Below the pieces are notes generated by a model. That model was not told where the DNA came from and made no database searches. It saw only the letters and a list, made by a program, of their open reading frames with translations. 40,410 nucleotides of DNA, taken from positions 1 to 40,410 of the forward strand of contig LGGM01000005.1 in the NCBI GenBank assembly GCA_001509345.1, given 5' to 3'. This document shows, piece after piece, positions 25,962 through 34,079 of the stretch. Position 1 is the first letter of the stretch. Each line of letters starts with the position of its first letter. The translations under genes and the position numbers were made by a program. The stretch comes from Clostridiales bacterium 38_11. GTDB taxonomy: Bacteria; Bacillota; Clostridia; Tissierellales; Dethiosulfatibacteraceae.

Positions 25962-26797
25962 CTTCTATCCACCTTGATAACGAACACTTCATAAAGTCTT
26001 TCAAAATCCACAATAGGGATTATAGTTATTTTTTCAGTCAACAGATCAGAAGTTTTTTCTATCTTTGCTACTTTTCCTATATAAATATTGGGCAAATAAA
26101 TCTCACCCAAACCCGATGTCACTATCTCGTCATCTACTTTAAGATCCTCTGTTTGACTGAACATGAAAGCTTCAATAATACCATTGATCGATCCCTTTGC
26201 AACTCCACCTTCATTAGTTCTCAGTACCTTTATACTGACACTGCTAATGATATCATCAATTGTTACAACCTTGGACCAATTGTATCCGACGTCCACCACC
26301 TTACCAATCAAACCTACTTTAACCAATTGATCCTCTGTTTTGACTGCCTTAATGACAATGTCATCAACCTGAATGCCATTGTTGGTCCCTTTATCGATCG
26401 TAAATCTTTCGAACCAATTCCCAATATCCCTTGATACTATCTGGCTTTTAACATAATCATATTGAATGTTGCTTAGCATCTCATATTCATTCTTAAGCGC
26501 CTCGGAATTGTTGACAATATATTTCAACTGAATATTTTCTTCCTGAAGCATGCTGTTCTTCTCTTGTAGCTGTAAGTTCTCCTCACGAATTCTGGAAATA
26601 TTGAGCAATAAGTCAAAGGAGTTGGTAAATGTCTGTCCAATAGAGTAAAATACCTTTTGCACGGGCGAAAACACGCTACCTACCATTCCTGATATTTGAG
26701 AAGGTTGGTTGCGTGTGGTGCTCAGTCCTATTGTAATCACCAGAACCAAAATGATAAATAAAAATATGAAGCTGTTTATTTTTTTTGTTTTCTGCAA
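25958..26797 (-). CDS. mreC: rod shape-determining protein MreC
   Basis: This protein of about 280 residues has one N-terminal membrane segment (FIFLFIILVLVITIGLS), a short coiled coil (REENLQLQEKNSMLQEEN), then the paired beta domains of MreC with IDKGTNNGIQVDDIVI and VGLIGKVVDVG. It organises the elongasome outside the membrane. Two starts are possible: GTG at 26806 without a ribosome site, or TTG at 26797 preceded by GGTGAT with 4-nt spacing; the TTG is preferred. It follows mreB closely and overlaps mreD by 4 nt. Confidence 0.93.
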   Translation of the reverse strand: MQKTKKINSFIFLFIILVLVITIGLSTTRNQPSQISGMVGSVFSPVQKVFYSIGQTFTNSFDLLLNISRIREENLQLQEKNSMLQEENIQLKYIVNNSEALKNEYEMLSNIQYDYVKSQIVSRDIGNWFERFTIDKGTNNGIQVDDIVIKAVKTEDQLVKVGLIGKVVDVGYNWSKVVTIDDIISSVSIKVLRTNEGGVAKGSINGIIEAFMFSQTEDLKVDDEIVTSGLGEIYLPNIYIGKVAKIEKTSDLLTEKITIIPIVDFERLYEVFVIKVDRR

Positions 26798-26813
26798 ATT
26801 AATCACCGTTTAT

Positions 26814-27833
26814 CTAAAACATATTATTATACTTATGGATATCGCCACACACTATACCAGTACCCTTTACGACACAGTCAAGTGGGTCTGCGGAAATTCT
26901 CACCGGAACACCTGTTTCTTTGCTTATTAGCTTATCAAGTCTTTTGAGTAAAGCACCGCCACCTGTCAATGTCAAGCCTCTTGTCAGAATATCCGCTGCC
27001 AGTTCTGGTGGTGTGATTTCCAAAACTCTTCTGATGGATCCAATAATAGCGACAATCGGTTCACTCATAGCCTCTCTTATCTCATAGTCTTTAACATTGA
27101 TTTTTTTAGGAAGGCCTGTCACAAGATCCCTGCCTGTCACATCCATGCAAGCCGGTTCTGCATCTTCTTCGTCATGCATCGCATCACCGATGGTGATCTT
27201 CGTCCTTTCTGCTGTTTTTATACCAATCATCATATTATAGTGATACCTGAAATAGTATTGTATAGCTTCATCCATCTTATCTCCAGCAATTTTCAACGAT
27301 TCGCTGGTAACAATGCCTCCCAGAGAAATAACCGCTGTATCGGTTGTACCGCCACCGACATCTACCACCATATTCCCAACTGGCTCATATATATCAATAC
27401 CTTCGCCAATCGCTGCCGCAACCGGTTCTTCTATCAGTATCGCTTTCCTGGCACCAGCTGAAACAGCCGCCTCCTCCACTGCCCTTTTTTCAACAGACGT
27501 GACTTTGGATGGTATACCGATAACAATAATAGGTTTTACAATTTGAAATGTCTTGAGCGCTTTTTTAATAAAATATTTGAGCATTATTCTTGTTATTTCA
27601 AAATCCGCTATCACACCATCTTTAAGAGGTCTGATAGTCACTATGTCAATGGGTGTTTTTTCAAGCATTTCCTTCGCTTCCAAGCCAATTGCTATAATCT
27701 CATTCGTTCCCCGTTTTAACGCAACAACTGATGGCTCGTTGATAAGTATTCCCTTGCCCTTCATAAATACAAGCGTGTTTGCTGTTCCAAGATCAATACC
27801 TATTTTCTTAGAGACTCCATCAAAAAAAGACAT
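26814..27833 (-). CDS. mreB: rod shape-determining actin homolog MreB
   Basis: This 339-residue bacterial actin shows phosphate-1 motif IGIDLGTANTLVF, the VVDVGGGTTDTAVISLGG phosphate-2 loop, and the adenosine-binding GLTLTGGGALLKRLD. It polymerises under the membrane and directs sidewall peptidoglycan synthesis with the MreC, MreD and PBP2 proteins encoded just downstream. A GGAGG ribosome site precedes the ATG; the gap to radC is 12 nt. Confidence 0.96.
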   Translation of the reverse strand: MSFFDGVSKKIGIDLGTANTLVFMKGKGILINEPSVVALKRGTNEIIAIGLEAKEMLEKTPIDIVTIRPLKDGVIADFEITRIMLKYFIKKALKTFQIVKPIIVIGIPSKVTSVEKRAVEEAAVSAGARKAILIEEPVAAAIGEGIDIYEPVGNMVVDVGGGTTDTAVISLGGIVTSESLKIAGDKMDEAIQYYFRYHYNMMIGIKTAERTKITIGDAMHDEEDAEPACMDVTGRDLVTGLPKKINVKDYEIREAMSEPIVAIIGSIRRVLEITPPELAADILTRGLTLTGGGALLKRLDKLISKETGVPVRISADPLDCVVKGTGIVCGDIHKYNNMF

Positions 27834-27845
27834 TTCTTCCTCCTG

Positions 27846-28538
27846 TTAGATAATATTTTCCTCTTTGAAGCTAAGATAAATCCCATCTCCCATAATTATA
27901 TGGTCCAATACTTTAATTCCCATCAATTCTCCAGCTTCTATCAATCTTTTGGTTATGTTGATATCCTCTCGGCTAGGTTGTGTTTCGCCACTCGGATGAT
28001 TATGAACCAGAATCATAGAAGCAGCGGATTTTTTTACTGCTTCGTGAAAGACTTCCCTTGGATGGACTATTGATGAATTCAAGCTACCTATAGATATGGT
28101 GCAGATGTCGTTTATCTTGTTTTTTGTATCTAAAATGACAATCTTAAAATGTTCTTTTTTCAGATAGCGCATATCCTCCATCAGATAATTGGCTATATCC
28201 TGAGGAGAGGTCACTTTAAACCTATCATCAAAATCAATTCTGGAAACTCTTTTTCCAAGCTCTACTGCAGCCATTAATTGTGAGGCTTTTGCGTGGCTGA
28301 TGCCATGAAATCCAAGTAAAAGTTCAGCATCGGGACTGGCGATGTTTTTCAGCCCTCTTTCTTTATAGTTCAGTATCTTTTGAGAAAGTGTTATAGCCGT
28401 GTCTTTGTTGCTTCCGACTCTGAGAATGATTGCCATCAACTCTGAATTAGTCAATGCCTGTGGTCCAAATTTAATCAGCTTCTCTCTAGGTCTTTCTTGT
28501 AAAGGCATCTGTTTGATTGTGTAATTTACATCTGTCAC
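27846..28538 (-). CDS. radC: RadC/JAB-domain protein
   Basis: This 230-residue protein has an N-terminal helix-hairpin-helix part (PREKLIKFGPQALTNSELMAI) and a JAMM metalloprotease-like domain with HNHPSGETQPSREDI, containing the H-x-H...S...D metal motif. RadC was once named as a repair protein, but its role is unsettled. It begins with GTG, with GGAGG 6 nt upstream. The position between maf and mreB is conserved in many Bacillota. Confidence 0.93.
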   Translation of the reverse strand: MTDVNYTIKQMPLQERPREKLIKFGPQALTNSELMAIILRVGSNKDTAITLSQKILNYKERGLKNIASPDAELLLGFHGISHAKASQLMAAVELGKRVSRIDFDDRFKVTSPQDIANYLMEDMRYLKKEHFKIVILDTKNKINDICTISIGSLNSSIVHPREVFHEAVKKSAASMILVHNHPSGETQPSREDINITKRLIEAGELMGIKVLDHIIMGDGIYLSFKEENII

Positions 28539-28550
28539 TTGTTACCTCCG

Positions 28551-29138
28551 TCAATTCAATAAGTTAAACCTATATAGATCCCATAGGTGTTTATTTATTT
28601 TGCTAATAGGCAATCCCATCACATTGGGATATGACCCATTGATACTATTCACCAGTAGCTCACCATAACCCTGAATACCATATGCTCCTGCCTTATCTGT
28701 GTATTCATTGGTATTGAGATAGCTTTCTATCATCTCATCACTCAAATCCTCAAAAAGAACATCCGTCACTTCAAAATCTATCAAACTTTTATTGATATTG
28801 CTGTGCAATATGGCAAATCCTGTAAAGACCTTATGGGTCTTTGCACTTAAACTCTTTAGAATATAGTATGCATCTTCTCTGCCTAGAGGTTTCCCGATTA
28901 TTCTATCGCAGTAAACAACTGTATCTGCAGCCAAAATAATTGTATTTTGATAATAACCGTTTTGGATTATGCTCACAGCCTTTTTAAGGGCGATAGCCAT
29001 CACCAATTCCTCAGGCTTTAATTTAGTAGTGACACTTTCAACCACAGAAGGTGATTTCGTTAATAAATCGTCCCGATATTTTTTAAGTATTTCAATTCTT
29101 CGAGGTGATTTTGAAGCTAATAGTAGTTTATCCATCAT
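28551..29138 (-). CDS. maf: Maf-family nucleoside triphosphate pyrophosphatase
   Basis: This 195-residue protein begins MMDKLLLASKSPRRIEIL, the Maf substrate loop, followed by ILAADTVVYCDRIIGKP and DKAGAYGIQGYG. These are hallmarks of the dTTP/UTP pyrophosphatase branch that removes modified or canonical nucleotides and is linked to septation. Two adjacent ATG codons exist (29138 and 29135); the second has better spacing from GAGG. It is 12 nt from radC and 4 nt from the DUF4321 gene. Confidence 0.93.
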   Translation of the reverse strand: MMDKLLLASKSPRRIEILKKYRDDLLTKSPSVVESVTTKLKPEELVMAIALKKAVSIIQNGYYQNTIILAADTVVYCDRIIGKPLGREDAYYILKSLSAKTHKVFTGFAILHSNINKSLIDFEVTDVLFEDLSDEMIESYLNTNEYTDKAGAYGIQGYGELLVNSINGSYPNVMGLPISKINKHLWDLYRFNLLN

Positions 29139-29142
29139 TTCC

Positions 29143-29388
29143 TCACATCTTTCTAAAAATTAAAACAACAATGATAATACCAATTATACCAGCAAGATTC
29201 AGATTGACATTGAAGCCAAATGTCACTGTCAAAAAGCTAAGATCTAAAGTGGCTGGTGTTAGACCTATAGATTCGGATAAGCTTAAAAAGGGTATGAATC
29301 CAGACAAAACAGTTCCAATAATATTTCCCATGATTGATCCAGCAACGATTATAAAAACCCATTTTATTATATTAACACTTTTACTCAT
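29143..29388 (-). CDS. DUF4321 small membrane protein
   Basis: This 81-residue protein has two hydrophobic segments (about 9-32 and 63-79) separated by a region with ESIGLTPATLDLSFLTVTFG. It matches the DUF4321 family found directly before maf in Clostridia. The function is unknown. The ATG follows GGAG by 5 nt, and the stop of the Gx transporter gene lies 1 nt before it, so it is clearly co-transcribed with the envelope operon. Confidence 0.82.
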   Translation of the reverse strand: MSKSVNIIKWVFIIVAGSIMGNIIGTVLSGFIPFLSLSESIGLTPATLDLSFLTVTFGFNVNLNLAGIIGIIIVVLIFRKM

Positions 29389-29389
29389 G

Positions 29390-29908
29390 TCAACTCCATT
29401 TCATTATTTGAAACTGCTTCTGAAGGTTATTGACGATGAAAATGGTTGCGTAACCAACAAAACAACCTGTAAAAAGGCTCACCAAATACATTATTGGCAG
29501 ATAGCTTAATATCCTAATATTTTGCACCACTAACGCAGCGGTCATTACTTGTGCTGTATTGTGAGCCATAGCCCCAAACAGACTAATCCCTATCAAACTA
29601 AACAAGCCACTAAAATATCTGTATGCGATAGCCATAATAATTGTGCTGAGCACCGCTCCTGATAAAGAATATAAAAATCCAGCTACATTCCCTGCAACCA
29701 GAAGGAACAGAATAGTTCTCAATATAGCAACTGTCATGCCGCTTTTGAACCCAAACAGCACGATTACCACCAGTGTAATCATATTAGGCAACCCAAGTTT
29801 AGCACCTGGTGCTACAAAAGGAAAGGGTATCATGCCTTCTATCAAACTTAAAATTAAAGCACCGGAAGTAAGCAGCGCCAAAAAAATATATTTTCTATTT
29901 CTGTTCAT
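29390..29908 (-). CDS. Gx transporter family protein (HepI-like membrane protein)
   Basis: This 172-residue integral membrane protein has about five segments. It contains AKLGLPNMITL and FKSGMTVAILRT, which are hallmarks of the Gx_transp family, annotated as heptaprenyl diphosphate synthase component I. The family resembles substrate-binding S components of ECF-type transporters, so uptake of a small molecule is more plausible than catalysis. It is almost always paired with a NusG-domain-II protein, as here (12-nt gap). Confidence 0.85.
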   Translation of the reverse strand: MNRNRKYIFLALLTSGALILSLIEGMIPFPFVAPGAKLGLPNMITLVVIVLFGFKSGMTVAILRTILFLLVAGNVAGFLYSLSGAVLSTIIMAIAYRYFSGLFSLIGISLFGAMAHNTAQVMTAALVVQNIRILSYLPIMYLVSLFTGCFVGYATIFIVNNLQKQFQIMKWS

Positions 29909-29920
29909 TCATTCTCCCTG

Positions 29921-30292
29921 TTAACGTGTAATTGTGTCAATCGATCCACTTTCACCTGTTACCATTATAATCAATCTGTTTGGAAGGCACACTATTATTT
30001 CACCTGGTTCGCTTATTTTAGACATTTGGACGCATATCTGATCCGGGCAATCACTTTCCTGCATGTATACATGGTCATTATCCACGCGAATAACATTTCT
30101 GCCATATTCACTTTCCACTACAATTGTTTCATCAACGCCATAGCCCAGTGTATACTTTTTATATAGTTCATTATTAATCAAAATCTCAGCATACAAATTA
30201 TTATAATTCAATGCGGCGCTGTTGACTGCTACAATCCCTGAGATACTTGCTATCAGAACAATAAATATTAGAATTTTATCATATTTTGTCAT
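29921..30292 (-). CDS. NusG domain II-containing membrane-anchored protein
   Basis: This 123-residue protein has one N-terminal membrane anchor (ILIFIVLIASISGIVAVNS) and an extracytoplasmic NusG-domain-II fold. The latter contains the conserved VIRVDNDHVYMQESDCPDQIC segment with two cysteines, and CLPNRLIIMV. This family pairs with Gx transporters; its role is not known. The ATG at 30292 is preceded by AAGGTGAT; a longer frame from 30331 is not needed. It is the first gene of the ten-gene envelope operon. Confidence 0.85.
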   Translation of the reverse strand: MTKYDKILIFIVLIASISGIVAVNSAALNYNNLYAEILINNELYKKYTLGYGVDETIVVESEYGRNVIRVDNDHVYMQESDCPDQICVQMSKISEPGEIIVCLPNRLIIMVTGESGSIDTITR

Positions 30293-30308
30293 GTAATCAC
30301 CTTGAAAT

Positions 30309-30337
30309 AGTTTATCATTAAAATAAAGCATTTACAA
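30309..30337 (-). promoter_or_regulatory. candidate promoter of the envelope operon
   Basis: On the minus strand TTGTAA (30337-30332) and TAAACT (30314-30309) are spaced by 17 nt, leaving a leader of under 15 nt before the NusG-II gene. It is back to back with the TetR promoter. The ten genes downstream have gaps of at most about 16 nt, so this may drive all of them. Confidence 0.45.
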
Positions 30338-30354
30338 GATTTAGAATTTTTTGG

Positions 30355-30382
30355 TTGACTAAAACTAATTTTGTAGTAAAAT
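30355..30382 (+). promoter_or_regulatory. promoter of the TetR/radical-SAM operon
   Basis: TTGACT (30355-30360) and TAAAAT (30377-30382) are spaced by 16 nt. The -10 is followed within 10 nt by the palindromic region at 30389-30428, a layout suited to repression. Confidence 0.55.
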
Positions 30383-30388
30383 ATAAGT

Positions 30389-30428
30389 GACACTAATGTC
30401 TTTAAAAACATTGATGTCGTTAAACATC
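30389..30428. promoter_or_regulatory. tandem palindromes, probable TetR operators
   Basis: Two similar imperfect palindromes lie end to end: AATGT-8 nt-ACATT (30395-30412) and GATGT-6 nt-ACATC (30413-30428). Both fit the pattern ATGTC-TTAAA-CAT. A third partial one, GACA-4 nt-TGTC, lies at 30389-30400. They sit between the -10 and the start codon of the TetR gene, the usual place for autorepression. Confidence 0.6.
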
Positions 30429-30447
30429 TGAACAGGGATGTGATTAT

Positions 30448-31044
30448 ATGCCTAAAATTGTCAATCATGAAAAGAGAAAGCTCCAGATCGCCAACCAAGC
30501 CATGAAGGTATTCAGTGAGAAAGGTTACTATAATACCAGCTTGGAAGATTTATCATCGAGTTGCAACATGGGTAGAACCACACTCTACAAGTACTTCAGA
30601 AATAAAGATGAGATCTATTTCTATATTTTGGAGCTTGGAATGACTTTCTACCAAATCAAATATGATGAAACTAATAAAGATAATTCCATGACTTATTTGG
30701 AAAAAATAACTTCCCAACTAGAGTTTCTCATTATGAGCCTCAATGGACAATCTGTCTCACAAGCTTTTCTGGACTTTTGGCTGATGGTTAGACATAATCA
30801 CTCGGGAATCGAAAATAAAATGGTGAAGCGCTATAATGAAATCATCGACGGGATTTCTTATTGGCTCGAACAAGGTGTTGATAGTGGTCAAATAACGCCC
30901 CTTGATACCAATTCAACAGCAGTAGTTATTTTGGGTATGGTTGAGGCTATATCTTTGCAGGAGCTCTCAAAAAGAAGCTTGAACCCAAAATCAGCATATA
31001 TGTCTGTTGTCAAACTAATTAACGGTCTTACAATAGGAGGATGA
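30448..31044 (+). CDS. TetR/AcrR-family transcriptional regulator
   Basis: This 198-residue protein begins with a TetR helix-turn-helix: IANQAMKVFSEKGYYNTSLEDL and then NMGRTTLYKYFRNKDEIYF. The C-terminal ligand domain (residues 65-195) is not recognisable by eye. Its stop codon (31042-31044) lies just before the start of the radical SAM gene, so the two are co-transcribed and translationally coupled. Tandem palindromes upstream suggest it represses this pair. The ligand is unknown, but it is probably tied to the substrate or product of the enzyme. Confidence 0.92.
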   Translation: MPKIVNHEKRKLQIANQAMKVFSEKGYYNTSLEDLSSSCNMGRTTLYKYFRNKDEIYFYILELGMTFYQIKYDETNKDNSMTYLEKITSQLEFLIMSLNGQSVSQAFLDFWLMVRHNHSGIENKMVKRYNEIIDGISYWLEQGVDSGQITPLDTNSTAVVILGMVEAISLQELSKRSLNPKSAYMSVVKLINGLTIGG

Positions 31045-31049
31045 GTATA

Positions 31050-32414
31050 ATGAAATCTTTAAAACAGTTTGCATCACAGGTAGCAGTAAACCAGGCGTTA
31101 AGCTACGTAGATAAAAACCCAAAGGAGAATCTGGCAAGGTTTCTCTCTGCGTCCGAAAAAGTTGTGATCAATCCCAGGGACATAAGTGTAATCAAAACAT
31201 TGCAGTCTGAAATGAAAAAGGAGAAGAGTCCTTGGATTGATTTGATTTACAGATTTTTTGACCACACTACGTCCGATAATCAAAAGAAATTCGTCAATAA
31301 TTTTATGATCAATTCTGTTGTTTATGGTATAGACAGAAGAAAAAAACTGATGGAAAACATGGATGTCTCTATACCTTGGACAATTCTAATAGATCCAACA
31401 TCAAAATGCAATCTCAAATGCACAGGATGTTGGGCTGCTGAATATGATAAAACCGATGAACTACCCATTGAAACAATAGATCGTATCATAACTGAAGGAA
31501 AAGATCTTGGGATCTATGTATATCTGTATTCTGGCGGAGAACCTTTTGTCAGAATAAAAGATATACTCACTCTATGTCGAAAACATAATGATTGTTATTT
31601 CAGTTGCTTTACAAATGGTACCCTTATCACTGAGGAGATAGCAAAAGAGATCGCTGAGGTCGGCAACTTCGCGCCAGGTATCAGTATTGAGGGATTTGAA
31701 CATGACACTGATTTCAGGAGAGGCGCCGGTACGTACGACAAAGCACTAAAGGGTATGGCTTATTTGAAAAAAGAGGGTGTCATGTTTGGTGCATCCTTAT
31801 GCTATCACCATTATAATTACAAAGAAATTGGCTCAGAGGAATTTTTTGATTTTCTGATTGATCAAGGTGTTTATTTCACATGGCTTTTCACCTATATGCC
31901 TATTGGCAAAGATGCTAATACTGATTTGTGCTGCAGACCGGATGAAAGAGAATTTATGTATCATAAAATTAGGGAATTTAGAAAAACGAAACCACTTTTT
32001 ACAATGGATTTCTGGAATGATGGCGAATTTGTTGAAGGTTGCATTGCGGGTGGAAGAAATTATTTTCATATCAACGCTCATGGGGATGTTGAACCGTGCG
32101 CTTTTGTTCATTACTCAGATACTAATATTAATGATGTTAGCTTGCTTGAGGCATTACACTCGCCTATATTTAAGGCTTACCAGAGAAGACAGCCTTTTAA
32201 TGATAACCACTTGCGTCCTTGCCCTATATTGGATAATCCAAGCATGATAGTAGAGATGGTAAATGAAACCAAGTCACAGTCAACTCAACCAATGGATAAA
32301 GAACCACCGGAACATTTGGAAGAAAAATGTTCGCCTATTGCTGATAAGTGGGCTGAAACAGCTGATGTGCTTTGGGAAGAAGCACACAGAAAAAGAAAAG
32401 TTCATAATGAATAA
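31050..32414 (+). CDS. radical SAM protein with C-terminal cysteine-rich (SPASM-like) region
   Basis: This 454-residue protein has an unusual helical N-terminal region of about 110 residues (SLKQFASQVAVNQAL onward). The radical SAM barrel follows, with C-x3-C-x2-C in CNLKCTGCW near residue 121 and the SAM-binding GGE (YSGGEPFV). The C-terminal part has EGCIAGGRNYFHINAHGDVEPCAF and LRPCPILDNP, the spacing of an auxiliary iron-sulfur cluster as in SPASM or twitch enzymes. ATG 31050 has GGAGG 9 nt upstream; ATG 31041 directly abuts it and is unlikely. The substrate is unknown: no peptide precursor or transporter is adjacent. Confidence 0.88.
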   Translation: MKSLKQFASQVAVNQALSYVDKNPKENLARFLSASEKVVINPRDISVIKTLQSEMKKEKSPWIDLIYRFFDHTTSDNQKKFVNNFMINSVVYGIDRRKKLMENMDVSIPWTILIDPTSKCNLKCTGCWAAEYDKTDELPIETIDRIITEGKDLGIYVYLYSGGEPFVRIKDILTLCRKHNDCYFSCFTNGTLITEEIAKEIAEVGNFAPGISIEGFEHDTDFRRGAGTYDKALKGMAYLKKEGVMFGASLCYHHYNYKEIGSEEFFDFLIDQGVYFTWLFTYMPIGKDANTDLCCRPDEREFMYHKIREFRKTKPLFTMDFWNDGEFVEGCIAGGRNYFHINAHGDVEPCAFVHYSDTNINDVSLLEALHSPIFKAYQRRQPFNDNHLRPCPILDNPSMIVEMVNETKSQSTQPMDKEPPEHLEEKCSPIADKWAETADVLWEEAHRKRKVHNE

Positions 32415-32426
32415 TAGTATTCAAAG

Positions 32427-32459
32427 TGCCTGTTCAATGAAGAGCAGGCATTTTATTTT
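32427..32459 (+). terminator. intrinsic terminator after the radical SAM gene
   Basis: TGCCTGTTC pairs with GAGCAGGCA (one G-U pair), loop of about 6 nt, followed by TTTTATTTT. It lies 12 nt after the stop codon and also separates the convergent speE gene. Confidence 0.85.
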
Positions 32460-32500
32460 AAGGCTTGAACATATTACAATTTGATATGATTTTTTCGGAA

Positions 32501-33352
32501 CTAATCGTTTGCAAGCATCTCTTTAACATAATTGGGAAGCATGAAAGACGCCCGATGCAAGTCTGTATTATAGTATTTTGTTTTCAGGTCTAAATTATCC
32601 CAATTATTAATATTATCATTGGCAATAGGATCAATTCCCTTAGAATTAAATCCAAATAGCCAATATCCTGAGGGATAAGTGGTCATATAAAACTGATAAA
32701 CCTTGACCAATGGAAATATCTTCTTGATCTTCTGATTGGCTCTTATTAGCTCTCTTCTTTCCTTGTCGTAGCAAGGACTCTCACTTTGATTGATCATGAT
32801 ACCATTTGATTTCAAAGCTTTATAGCAATCAGCATAAAAATCCTCAGTGAATAATCCCTCTCCAGGCCCAATTGGATCAGTTGAATCAATGATAATCAAA
32901 TCATACTTATCTTGTTGTTTTTTCATGAATTTGACACCGTCCTGATAAAAAAGTGTCACTCTTTCATCATCAAGCATGCAGGCTGTTTGTTGAATGAATT
33001 GTTTTGAAACATCCACCACAGTCTTGTCAATCTCAACCATATCTATTTTCTCTATTGTTTTATAACGAGTCAATTCTCTGACGGTTCCACCGTCTCCCCC
33101 ACCCACCACCAAAACATTTTTGATATTGGGGTTAGTTGCCATTGGAACATGTACAATCATCTCATGATAGACAAACTCATCTTTTTCTGTCACCATGATG
33201 ATACCGTCTATTGTCAGCATTTTACCGAACTCGTGTGTTTCAAAAACATCTATCTGTTGGAACTCCGTTTTTTCACTATGTAATTGTTGTTTGATCTTTA
33301 CACCAAATCTGACATTATTTGTGTGATTCTCTGTAAACCATAAATCCATCAT
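32501..33352 (-). CDS. speE: spermidine synthase
   Basis: This 283-residue aminopropyltransferase makes spermidine from putrescine and decarboxylated SAM. The dcSAM site is in VLVVGGGDGGTVREL and the catalytic Asp region is IIIDSTDPIGPGEGLF. The second ATG (33349) has slightly better spacing from AGAGG. It follows speD by 9 nt and uses that enzyme's product. No putrescine-forming gene (speA/speB) is nearby. Confidence 0.94.
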   Translation of the reverse strand: MMDLWFTENHTNNVRFGVKIKQQLHSEKTEFQQIDVFETHEFGKMLTIDGIIMVTEKDEFVYHEMIVHVPMATNPNIKNVLVVGGGDGGTVRELTRYKTIEKIDMVEIDKTVVDVSKQFIQQTACMLDDERVTLFYQDGVKFMKKQQDKYDLIIIDSTDPIGPGEGLFTEDFYADCYKALKSNGIMINQSESPCYDKERRELIRANQKIKKIFPLVKVYQFYMTTYPSGYWLFGFNSKGIDPIANDNINNWDNLDLKTKYYNTDLHRASFMLPNYVKEMLAND

Positions 33353-33361
33353 ATACCTCTC

Positions 33362-33784
33362 TTAAGCTATGTCTTCTTCCGGTTTGAAAGTTATCTTGCC
33401 TAAATCCTTATTAGAAAATCGACGGATTTTATCAACCATACCTCTTGCAATTTCAGTTGATTCGCTTTTTTCAGCTTTAAGACCCTCTAAAAGGAAGTCA
33501 AATGCTACCCAAGGATTCACCTTTTCACCACATGTGAATAGATCCACTGATGCGTATCCGTATTCAGGCCATGTGTGTATTGTCAAATGAGATTCTGATA
33601 TGACAACTGCCCCACTGACACCGTAGGGATTAAACAAATGGAATACACTTTCAACCACTGTTGCATTAGCTTTCTTTGCGGCTTTTACCATCAATTCTTC
33701 TATCAATTTATGATTATTTAAAATATCCTCGTTGCAATTATAGTATTCGACTAGGATATGTCTTCCCAATTGTTCTGTTTTCAT
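33362..33784 (-). CDS. speD: S-adenosylmethionine decarboxylase proenzyme (prokaryotic class 1B)
   Basis: This 140-residue proenzyme self-cleaves between E64 and S65 in [15 protein letters not shown], turning the serine into the pyruvoyl cofactor. H70 and C85 (LFTCGE) occupy the catalytic positions known from the Thermotoga-type enzyme. It provides decarboxylated SAM to SpeE, encoded next. The reading frame extends 45 codons further upstream but with hydrophobic, non-conserved sequence crossing the promoter; ATG 33784 with GGAG 6 nt upstream is the start. Confidence 0.95.
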   Translation of the reverse strand: MKTEQLGRHILVEYYNCNEDILNNHKLIEELMVKAAKKANATVVESVFHLFNPYGVSGAVVISESHLTIHTWPEYGYASVDLFTCGEKVNPWVAFDFLLEGLKAEKSESTEIARGMVDKIRRFSNKDLGKITFKPEEDIA

Positions 33785-33843
33785 ATCGTTCTCCTTTTTT
33801 TCATAAAGTTTAGTATAAGTAATTTTAAAATTTAACAAAACTA

Positions 33844-33871
33844 AATATATCACTTTTTCAAAAAATGTCAA
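33844..33871 (-). promoter_or_regulatory. promoter of speDE
   Basis: On the minus strand a perfect TTGACA (33871-33866) is followed after 16 nt by TATATT (33849-33844). The expected leader is about 53 nt. The remaining part of the gap up to 34030 is AT-rich and shows nothing else I can support. Confidence 0.75.
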
Positions 33872-34030
33872 TAGTTTTATTGCTATTTTATTGATTATTT
33901 GAATATATTGTATAACCACCTGATATCAATACTTTCAAAACTTTTATTTTTTATTTTTTTGATTGAATATTCCAACGCGGACAAAATGTTTATAAATACT
34001 AAACATTTAATATTTATTTTTATTTTTTAA

Positions 34031-34060
34031 ATAAAAAACTCTCCCAAATCAAGGGAGAGT
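34031..34060 (-). terminator. intrinsic terminator of the rnf operon
   Basis: On the minus strand ACTCTCCC pairs with GGGAGAGT (8 bp, 7-nt loop; 34060-34038), followed by TTTTTTATTT. It lies 20 nt after the rnfB stop codon. Confidence 0.9.
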
Positions 34061-34079
34061 CTTAGCAATACTTAGTTAG

